64,000 bases of DNA, from positions 1 to 64,000 of the forward strand of contig JAMKCH010012772.1 in assembly GCA_023653785.1 (NCBI GenBank). Reading direction: 5' to 3'. Made by a program: the position numbers and the translations under genes. Below, piece after piece: positions 55,200-64,000 of the stretch. The first letter of the stretch is position 1, and each line of letters starts with the position of its first letter. The notes beneath the pieces were generated by a model that made no database searches, had not been told where the DNA came from, and saw only the letters and a program-made list of their open reading frames with translations. The stretch is from Ophioderma brevispina. Lineage: Eukaryota > Echinodermata > Ophiuroidea > Amphilepidida > Ophiodermatidae.

Positions 55200-58100
55200 T
55201 ACTCTTGCTATGAATGAAGTGAATCCAGCCACACCCATTAGAGGGGATCAAACCGGATTTAAAACTTTGTTATCACTAACTACTATAACATACCTAACTT
55301 CCGTTGTGTGCGTGTTAACAAAAACTATGGTGCATTGATTAGCTGTAATTCATGCGACTATCCTCCCACTTGACAACACACGGTGTTTGATTGATCATTA
55401 GATTTCCTAGTTCAAGTGTCTTAAAATGCACGATTTTGTTTATTACTCTTATTCCATTGTTGCCAGCCCAGTCTTTTAAAAACATAAATGGTGGTCAGGC
55501 GATATTAACCGTATTGGTTGTTTGCACGCCTCTATAAAGTGCCATATTAGTTTACGTCATGTGAATGCAACAAAGTCGTATCTGCTTTTTGCCATTATTG
55601 CAGAGAAGCATTTTTGTGTTCAATTTCTTTTGTTTTCTCCTTGTTTTTTTATCGTCTTCTTTCTTTTCCATCAGAAATTTGATTATCTTGATATAAGGAT
55701 TGGGGTACAGTTTTTAACATGAATGAGTTGCTAATGTACTTTCAGCAAAATCAAAAGAAAACCCAATCTCACCCAAGGTCAGTTACGACTTGTTGCCTCA
55801 CACTGACGAGGAGTTTCTTTTCTTATCGTGCCCAAACACTGTGCGTCTCAACTATGGGCACCGAGATGGGCACATAATACTGTGCCACATATCTGGACTG
55901 CTTCACATGAATTCGGCACGGCCTTGTGTTGTGCATTGCTGCTACAGCATGGTCAGACCATGATAGTGTTCCATTGTCTGTGGTGTTCTTCCACAACCAC
56001 AGGTAGTGGTCCGGTCTGCTTGGAGCCCCACTTCTGCAGGGACACCTTAGTATAGTCAGGAACAAATGGAGCGACCAATTTGTGTATGTCAAGGTTTGTC
56101 AATCAGCGCAACGCGGGGGGACGTGATTTGTTTAAATATGTGGTATGGGCAGTGTATGTTTTCGAACAAAATATAGATTTAAAATGCCAACATGCCCTAT
56201 TGAGTAGAGTTTTAAAGTCTGACTCATAGATTTCATGGGATGCCTTGCCTCAAGTTTCAAACAAATTGTGTTTTTTTGCATATCATAATGCTTGTGTCCA
56301 TATACTAGTCACTGTGTGAAATAAGCCTAACTCAAATCGAAGTCCTCATATAGAAAATCACAACTTTGTTTAAAAGTCTGGATTCTGGAGTTTTTGTTAT
56401 CACAGTCTCCACATGGCACTGTAAATGTTACTGCATCCACAACGAAAATTCGGATTCATCTCAACTTGGGAATTAAGCTTTTAAGGCGCCTATCTTTAGT
56501 CTCGCGAAATATAACTAATTATATACTAAAAAAATACATTTCGAAATCTCTGGGTCAGGGCCGTTCTCACAGACCCAATAATTCATGTAAGTAAACTTTA
56601 CAATGACCAAACAAAGTTCATTGAACTTATCACATTTCATTTTTCACCCCATACTTTTGTACTGAACATTACAAATATGCCATTATATATTTTTCTAGCT
56701 GATTCCTTATGATGAGCTAAATCATTTGAGATATTTTTTCAAATAAATCGTACCACTTTTATATGGACCTTGACTTTAGATCCAAGATGGCCACTATTGG
56801 ACCCCTTGGGACAATTTTTTGATTTTGGTAACAGCAAATTCTTTAAGGAGATGTGGCAAGATATTCAATCTATGTTAGAATTTAGCTTTAGGGGTGCATG
56901 TACCCCTGTAACCACTAAGACTAATTAGCTAACAGCCTATCTTCACTACTCAAAGAGCCGTAGGCATAATGTCTTTTGTCCAAAACTTAATGGATGGCTT
57001 ACACTCATTGTTGATTTTTTTTGGGACAACACTGTATCTACCAAAAAAAACCGGTTGGCAAACGCAAAAATACCCCAATTTTAGAAGAGTACGAGCCATA
57101 GAAAGTTGATTAACTGTAAGTAGCACTGTCTCTCCATGTGCTCTGCCCATTGGGCACTTTGTCGTCCGCATTTCTCTTCGTTCTCTCTTTCCCGAAATTC
57201 CTTTGTCATGTTTGTTGAACGTCCATGATATTTCCTTAAAGGAACCATCATCATTAAGACCAAGTTTGTTGATTTACATAATTCCACTGCACTTGTTCCT
57301 TGTTTAAGGTTAGTTTGGAAGTTGGTGAATAGGAAGTAAGTATTCCTATTTCTTGTTGTAAAGGCAATCTTGTCTGACTTGAATACTTTTCAAGTTGATA
57401 TTGCTTAGGTTCGTTTGTTTTCCTGCTTGATATCTTTTGTTTGGAGATTGGTGTTATATATTTCAATGATTCAAAGCCGCCAGTGCATATCCGGAATAGC
57501 CCAATCTCGTTGTAACATCACAACAGCGGCGCATTCTTTTCCATTGACAATGTGTTTCCGACGGATCTGCAGTTCTACTGTTCTTGACGGTATGGTTATG
57601 GAGTTGTGTGCTAGAGTTTTCAAGTCATTACTTTCTTCTGGGTCTACTTATTTAACCAGTCTTTCATGAGATACCCTGGTGGGAGAAGAGTACTAAAGAC
57701 CAAAATGGAAGGTTCCCGCTGCTCTGGTTGCCTCACAAGGAGGAACTGTTTTGAACTTGGCATTATTAAATCAGCGCCTACTATAACTTTGTTCTCCCAA
57801 ATTGGCAGACTCTTCACAAGACCTCGCATGTTGATATAGGAATACTGCAGGCCAACTGAAGCAACATACCGCAGTACACTGCAGTGCTTGATGTACGGCG
57901 AAGCGCACGCTTGTGGTGAGAGTCGCGTGTGTAAAGCGGAAATACTTTCACGCGCGGATAAACAAAAGCCGAATAATATTTGCCTATTAGGGTGATGAAC
58001 AAAGTATAAAGCATGGAATCTATAAATTTATATTTAGGCTGTAGGAGGTTGATATGGGAAAGGGGGCATTTTCTTTTGCATTGTAGAAGAAATAGAACAA

Positions 58101-59100
58101 CAGACTATCCCACCCACAGTAAATCAATAATGCCTCTCGCTTACACCAGCGGCGCCACGGAGAAAGCATACACATAAAGGCTTCTTGGTTTATATGTATG
58201 TAAGTGATAGTTCAGTATAGTGAAGTTGAACAAAAGAATGCCGTTAAACATCATTTTCGTTGTATGAAGTCAATTATTTTCAACTGGGTAGCATGTAAAA
58301 AGGCCCATCATGCGATAGATAGAAATCATGTACTAATTTTGCCAATATTCTTTCGTAATACAGGCTGTAGGTTCTTGAGACCGTTTTTTTACTTTCCCTA
58401 TTTTTTTTTTTTTTCCACTAATTATTGTTACAAATGACCATATCATTTGAAAAATATTTCTAACTCGTCGTTTTCAGTTTCTTAATTCATATCTTGGTTA
58501 TGAAATGTGTCCGTATCTTTTAAGGGTTGAAATACATGCCTGTGCTTTTGTATTAACGAGTAGTTTAAGCGTTGTTAACAAACGAGACTCTCCCCCCTGT
58601 GGTTGTACTCGCAAAACACGCGTCAAACAAAGGAGAATTTAAAGTTTGTTTCTGTTAATAACTCACGGTGTGTGTCGCTTGTAATCATGGGCATGTCTGA
58701 TGCTCTTTTTTGCTGGTTTTTTCTTGGTTTTTTTTGGTTGTATATTTTGGTTTATTTTGGTAAACTTGGTGACTACACTACCGTGTGGTGCGGTTATATG
58801 AATTCACTACATATGAAGCAATAGATTGGATCCCGTGATCTCTTGTTTGGCTTAATTTTAAATGCTCTATTTATATTTAACCCCCAACCCTGTCACATCA
58901 TGCAAAAATTACAGCGAAGTATGTGATTGCAAACACCCAGACATATGACCCATATGAGCAAATGAATGCTTTGCAATATTTTCAATAATAGGCAAAATAA
59001 TGCAGGGGTTGAAAATTTATTCTTTTTCTGTTGAAAAATAATCCTCTCTCAATGTGGTGTCATGTTCTTTGCAAAAAATATGACTCATAAAATCTTTTTT
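55200..59100. other. 3.9 kb with no recognised gene or element
   Basis: Overlapping open frames at 55823-56092, 57081-57287, 57254-57466, 57415-57669 and 57644-57829 occur in GC-richer patches, with Cys/His/Trp-containing peptides that might be decayed element or exon pieces. None carries a motif I can name. 58380-58420 has a T-run. Confidence 0.4.
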
Positions 59101-59104
59101 CATG

Positions 59105-59395
59105 GAGAGCTACTAGAGTAGCCTACCTTGGGTACATTGTAGGAGGGCACAAGCCTTTACGACAATGTATTCGATTCCCGCCAGGGTCTCCCCTGGGTCT
59201 TTCAGGGGGATTATGAAAATTGGTCAAAAAAGGCCAATATTGCCACAAAAAAATGTCAAAAATTGGGCAATATCTTTTCCTAGATGACTAGAAAATAGCC
59301 AAACTTGGGTATAGTGTACGAGGGCACCACCCCTACTCATTGTAATTCATCCCCCAGGGTCCTCCCTCCCCTGGTCTGTCAGGGGGTGGAGAAAT
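59105..59395 (+). repeat. Two tandem units of ~175 bp
   Basis: ACTAGAGTAGCCTACCTTGG-GTACATTGTAGGAGGGCAC (59110) and ACTAGAAAATAGCCAAACTT-GGGTATAGTGTACGAGGGCAC (59287) start two related units. Both end in CAGGGTC..CCCCTGG-TCT-TCAGGGGG. Confidence 0.7.
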
Positions 59396-59459
59396 GTAAA
59401 AAAATGTTTACATTTAAAAAAAATGGTAACCTTTAGTTTCAATCATTCTCACTCATCTC

Positions 59460-60685
59460 AATGATCACGACTTCGGCGGGACCTTTTTACGCATCGCGTA
59501 AATACAAGTTCTGCTTGCTGTATATTTATTTTTGTTCCCCCCTTTTTATGGCAAGGTCTTTGACCTACCATAACTTCTTAACAACGTTCCCTATGAATGT
59601 GATTGAGGTTCATTTTAATGCTTAAGCATGCATCATTTGATGGTACAAAAATTCAAACAAGAGCTCAGTTACCCATGCTGGTTCACAGATAGGCACGAAA
59701 ATTATGGCTGCATATAGAGCAAACTCGATAATATTCAAACTGGCCCAGAACTAAGCCACGCTATAGTTTATATCTCATCTTCCTCGAGTAGTGACGGTCA
59801 GCCGGTCAACAGTAATATTGTCGCAGCGCATCAAGTGACACTGCTTTAAACCGGTGTTATGTGTACACCAGTCAATGCTTGTGATATACTGCCCGCAATC
59901 ACTGAATATCACACCGATGTCACTGGGACTCGATGAAGATAAATGCACTATAGCATAGCAAGTGAAATGATCAGGTGCAGGTACAGCCTGCTCAAAAAAT
60001 TTTTTGGCTGTCTGCTCTCACCCACAGACCCCATATTTCATATCGCTTTCACTGAAAGAGCACTAATTTTTTCTGCTCGCCAATAGACCCCACCAAATAC
60101 TTTGGGTAAGGCTACTTCAAAAATAATGCAACTGCCAAATTTTCATGTAAAATAAAAAAAGGGGCAATTGCTGATGAAATGAATGAAGTTGCAAGTTCAA
60201 ACTCCTGATTTAGACAGAAAAGTTATGGAAATGCTATAAACAACAGGTAACCCCAAGTTATCTCACACAGTGCCTAATAAGCACAGAAGGGTGCAGTGAT
60301 GTGGTGTTTGATTACCGCCTCTTGTGAGACACAGGCATCGCAAGCATCATAATGCTTGGTTTGAAATGAAGACATATGATGGATATAATAATAATAATTA
60401 CTACTAACACTACTGACAAATTGATACTTAGGGGGAAATTTTAATTATTCGTTAGGCTTATAATGAACTCTATTATTTTCATATCCCTTTGTTATTCTAG
60501 TGTATTACCCTTAATATGCATAAATTATACGTATTCTATCATGTTGTTTCCAAATGGAATAAACCACAATACAAAAGAAATGTTGGGGGGGGTGCAACCA
60601 AATTTTCACCTCTACAAAGAACCGTGCCTTAACAACAAAATACTTAAAATACAATGAATTGCACCCGACATACAGGCAAATAAAG
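59460..60685. other. No gene recognised
   Basis: AT-rich sequence with short frames only. A TAATAATAATAATTAC run lies at 60386-60402. Confidence 0.4.
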
Positions 60686-60689
60686 AACT

Positions 60690-61145
60690 AACAAATCCCC
60701 AAAGTTACAAAATTTTAAACTTCGGGAATAAAGAATGTTTCAGAGCGTTTAAAGACCACTGGTGGAAGGTACCTCTCTAATATTAACAGGAAGCTTGTTC
60801 CACTTGATCTGTCGCCAAATCTACGCTTGGTATGAGGAATAACAGTCATGTAACATCAGTAAAAGACCGTAGCCTTTGTCCTTCCATCAGAAGTACTATC
60901 CAACACATATACAATGTAGGATGGCGCCCATCAGTAAGGTATGAGACTTACACACATAAAGAAGGGAGTTTGTATCTATGTTCTTAACAGGGCACCAATG
61001 CAAAGTTGATCAAAAGTTTGGTGACCACCCGGGTCACAACTTTATTCTGCAAAAGCGCTCGAGCTTCTATTTTCTATTCTCTATTTGTGAGATCTATTCA
61101 TTGGCGCCATAATAGTAATGAGTTGGCATAGTCAATGCGGAACAA
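60690..61145 (-). mobile_element. CR1/L2-like LINE, 3' end of the RT ORF only
   Basis: The minus strand gives IDYANSLL near 61111-61138, an ARALLQNKVVTRVV stretch around 61015-61060, RRFGDRSS near 60815-60835, and, in another frame, WNKLPVNIREVPS near 60765-60800. The pattern LDYCNSLL, then a block ending xRSF..LWNxLPxxIR, is the C-terminal signature of CR1/L2 ORF2 proteins. It is interrupted by stops and frameshifts. It belongs to the same broad group as the copy at 6797-8950 but is clearly a different, shorter insertion. Confidence 0.72.
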
Positions 61146-61508
61146 GACCAAAGATCGTACAGCATGGTTACAAGCATTAAAAGTGGATAAACCTATTGAA
61201 TATTTCATAAATAAACGCATATGGGTAATGTGCACTCTTACAGATATCTCCAATCCGATTGGATATACTTATGGTGGAATCAAACGTCAAGAAAATGAAA
61301 TGACATGCAAAGAAAATTAAAAATAAATTTTTTGGATCCGCATACAACAATTTAATAACCTCCTTACCTTTTTTTCTGTGTAGTTTTGTTACAGCAGCAG
61401 TACAATGCCATAATTCACCAATACATAAACATGGAGACTCAATTAATTGGTCAAAAATGTGAGCATCAATTTAAACGCCTAAAATGGCATATCTTATACA
61501 ATTTTTAA

Positions 61509-61879
61509 AACACTCTCAGTGATCCATCCACCCAAAAAGTAAAGAATAGCTGAAATTGGCCAGGAATAGAGCTTGAAATTGAAGATAAGTCTGTATAATT
61601 CTCTCAAAAGTTTGTTTTTTTCAACGAGAAATGGAATAGAAAATGAAGAAAATGGCAGTATTCAATGATATGATCTCCCTTCGGTTACGTGTTGTAAGTA
61701 AAGTGTCCGAATGGACAGTAACGACTGATATCAGATTTTGTCCTTATACTTAGGCTGCCTTTAGTCTTATCACTCACACAGGGTAATGTAGCTAGGAATA
61801 CTTATATTGTTATGACATGCACAAATCTTATTTTTGATGATTTTTTCCATTTTCTATTTGGCTAATTACTGATAGTGCA
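61509..61879 (-). mobile_element. 371-bp TTAA MITE, family E copy 3
   Basis: The left end AACACTCTCAGTGAT and right end TACTGATAGTGCA are inverted repeats with TTAA outside (61505-61508, 61880-61883). It lies in the opposite orientation to the copies at 30101 and 54815. Confidence 0.75.
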
Positions 61880-62003
61880 TTAATGACAGATTTGGAGAAT
61901 CTTTACATGATGATCAATATTGTTCCACAACTTCACACCACTGTAACTAAAAGACCTTTAAAATAATCAAATTTTTTACCATGTACAATCATTGTAAAGT
62001 TAA

Positions 62004-62357
62004 AGCCACTATCATTGATTTATCGAAAGAAATCAAAATATTTGAAATTTTGTCAGGAACAGCTTGAAGTAGGACAAGCGTGTAGATCTCATAAGTTACC
62101 TTTTCCAATTGAAGAATTGACAAGAAAAGGAAGAAAACGGCAGAGTCCAAAGATACAATATTCCATTCAATTACGTGTTGTAGGAGTGTCCAATGGACAC
62201 TAATGCTAAACTATGAGATTTTGTCCTTTAGGGTGCTTCTGGTCCTATTCATTTGTAGGGTATGTTTAGGATACCCATCTTTTTCAGACATGCAAAAATC
62301 TGATTTTTGAATTAATTTTGATGTTTCTGATTTAGCCCAAATTCACTGATAGTGCCT
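62004..62357 (-). mobile_element. 354-bp TTAA MITE, family E copy 4
   Basis: AGCCACTATCATTGAT and TCACTGATAGTGCCT are the inverted ends; TTAA lies at 62000-62003 and 62358-62361. It has the same orientation as copy 3 and starts only 125 bp after it. Confidence 0.8.
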
Positions 62358-62480
62358 TTAAAACTGACCTGCTGCAACTTGCCAGTGAATAAGTGATGGT
62401 TTTCACGTACAGTGAAAGGTTTTGTAAGTTATGTGAGTTAGACCATAAAGAGATTTATCCTGATAAGGAGCGATGTGTAT

Positions 62481-62538
62481 GGGGGGGGGGGGGGGGGGGG
62501 GGTGGGGGGGTGTGGGGCTGGGGGGGGGGGGGGGTGGG
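62481..62538. repeat. Near-pure G tract
   Basis: Runs of 22, 7, 4 and about 14 G separated by single other bases. It has strong G-quadruplex potential, and its length is easily mis-assembled. The Gly- and Pro-rich frames over it are artefacts. Confidence 0.8.
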
Positions 62539-62539
62539 A

Positions 62540-63315
62540 AGCTGATGGATAGGATCATTTTTGAGGACTTGTTTATGATGCAGATGTTGGGTTTGGAAGA
62601 GCGATGGACCGATTGGCGAAGGCGACGAATAGGTATGTTGGTATGGGCATGTGTTGAGAGGAAGGATGACGAGCATGCCTGAGAAGGGCCTTGAGTTCGA
62701 GGTTGGGAGGTTTGAGGAGGGAGGGGTCATCCAAGGAGACATGGAAAGAAAAAAGTGGAGCAGTGGTGGTAGCAGCGGGGGCAGGGGGTGCAAGTGCCCC
62801 CAGAACGAGCTGTTTTTGTTGCTATATAACTGTCCGTCGGTACATTCGTCTAAAGCTTGTAAGTTTTTTTTAAAGCCTGTGGTACATGATAGTATTCATT
62901 AGAAATTGGTTACAATAATGCGTACTTAAGTTCTCCAATACTACTACTATTAGTCTATTTACGGTGGTGGAAAAAATCCCCCCCCCCTCGCTGCAAACGT
63001 AATTGGTAAACCAACGGCGTAGCGAGCTGTGAAAAAAAAATTGTCGGTTTTACAATACACATGTCGGTACGTTCACCAAATCTGGCCCCCTCGTCCACAA
63101 AATCATGGCTATGCCATGAAGTGGAGGAGGAGGGGAGAGTAGGAGGGTTGGGTTGAGGATGGGGGGGATGATTGAATCGGGGGACGGAAGGAGTAACGGG
63201 CAGTTGCTGCCAAGTGTTGAGGTGAATCCGGCACCCCGTTTATTTTTTTTTCAGGGACAAAACAGATTTAAAAAACTATACTAGATTTAAAAACTTACTA
63301 TACATCATGAGAAAA
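62540..63315. other. No gene recognised
   Basis: G-rich stretch to about 62800 and again at 63120-63200, otherwise nothing I can support. Confidence 0.4.
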
Positions 63316-63319
63316 CTTT

Positions 63320-64000
63320 CAAATAGTATAGGCCATCAAAATAGAATGAATGATGCCCTAACCCAACACTAATTGCAACAGAATCAATTCCACCAGAATT
63401 GTTATTGAGAATACCTTTAAAAAAAAAAAAACAACATATTCAAAAGTCTACTAAACTCAAAGGAGTGGAACATATATTTTAAGGGGGTAAGGTGTCTATA
63501 CAGGGGCAAAATATGAAAAAGTATCAAAAACGCGTCGAAAAGTATGCCAACGTGTTAGTACATTCCAGGATTAAAAAAAAGGTATAGTTTGGCAATATCT
63601 GCAGGTTGTAGTTCAATTAGTTATGAGTCAAAATAGGGGTTCAAGGTCACAATGGGGGTAATTTATCTGTTGTGATAAAAAGGTTGTAATTGTTCGTCTA
63701 ATGTACAGAACCCGAAAATATACTGGTTGCACCATCTATAAATTGTTGCCATAATTGGAACACAAATGTGACGGGGGAATACAGGTCATGGAGGGTCACT
63801 AGTCATCGCTCTTGTAAAATCTTATATAGAAAGGTTATGACGTTCTCGTGGCGTCAAAGGTCAGAAAATACCTTTCAAACACAACTACATGAGCCTTGGG
63901 CACAAGTGATCTGAATTTTATATAATATAACAGATTTTATGATTTGTAATTGGTTCAAGAATGTTGGTGATGTCCAAAGTACAATTATCTATACATTCAA
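63320..64000 (+). mobile_element. Foldback element I, third member, running off the window end
   Basis: TATAGGCCATCAAAATAGAA, CCCTAACCCAACACTAATTG, AAGGAGTGGAACATATAT, TATACAGGGGCAAAATATGA, AAAAAGGTATAGTTTGGC and TAATTGTTCGTCTAATGTAC follow the same order as 19080-19600. The right arm is not complete inside the window. Confidence 0.75.

Noticed and set aside
57081..57829. Cluster of overlapping minus- and plus-strand frames as a decayed gene
   Set aside because: I tried to join them across frames but found no recognisable family order or splice sites.
59150..59185. tRNA-like TATTCGATTCCCGCC word
   Set aside because: No cloverleaf can be drawn, and the word is part of a 175-bp tandem repeat whose second unit lacks it.

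Overview
The window looks like part of a large, intron-rich, AT-rich animal genome, probably a marine invertebrate. A deuterostome such as an echinoderm or hemichordate is my best guess, with low confidence. The basis is a spliced monocarboxylate-transporter (SLC16-type) exon with clean splice sites, several CR1/L2- and RTE-like LINE remnants, a tRNA-derived SINE, dozens of short inverted-repeat elements, and no bacterial-style gene packing. Some inverted elements have long arms built from short direct repeats, an architecture best known from the sea urchin TU and Drosophila FB foldback elements.

Only one stretch can be called a real host exon with confidence: 45275-46141 (minus), one uninterrupted 289-codon exon of an SLC16/MCT transporter with phase 1 introns on both sides. 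I could not find its other exons here, so they lie outside the window or in introns I cannot resolve. A few further open stretches (13825-14139, 27566-27796, 47588-47766, 51361-51621) look protein-like but I do not recognise them. Most other long open frames come from repeats, palindromes or biased base composition.

Region by region. 1-5300: a 576-bp inverted element, a CTGCATTGCAG-rich inverted region, a GC-rich hairpin, and a 325-bp element flanked by TTA. 5790-8950: a ~150-bp tandem repeat abutting the 3' end of a decayed minus-strand CR1/L2-like LINE. 10140-12700: a kappa-B-like motif cluster, a plus-strand LINE remnant split by a MITE, and a TA-flanked MITE. 14500-21520: a dispersed repeat in inverted orientation whose second copy carries a nested 897-bp foldback element. 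22000-28900: a dense cluster of short palindromic and minisatellite repeats in opposite orientations at the two ends. 29200-30860 and 41480-42690: a hairpin array and two copies of a CCGAAAGG foldback element. 32250-33470 and 36985-38055: two ~1.1-1.2 kb foldbacks. 35669-36731: a CAACGCGTTG array with long terminal inverted repeats. 38106-40639: a TTAA-flanked MITE split by a 2.2-kb insert made of two ~915-bp tandem units. 44195-50400: microsatellite, the transporter exon, two strong hairpins and a recurrent SIDDNVIKRET-encoding repeat. 51780-64000: an RTE-like fragment, a 1-kb purine tract, a SINE, a LINE 3' end, four related TTAA MITEs counting one at 30101, and another copy of the nested foldback family.

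The main biological content is therefore a record of mobile-element invasion, with nested insertions that give relative ages, around one exon of a membrane transporter. All homologies were judged by eye and none was confirmed by a search.
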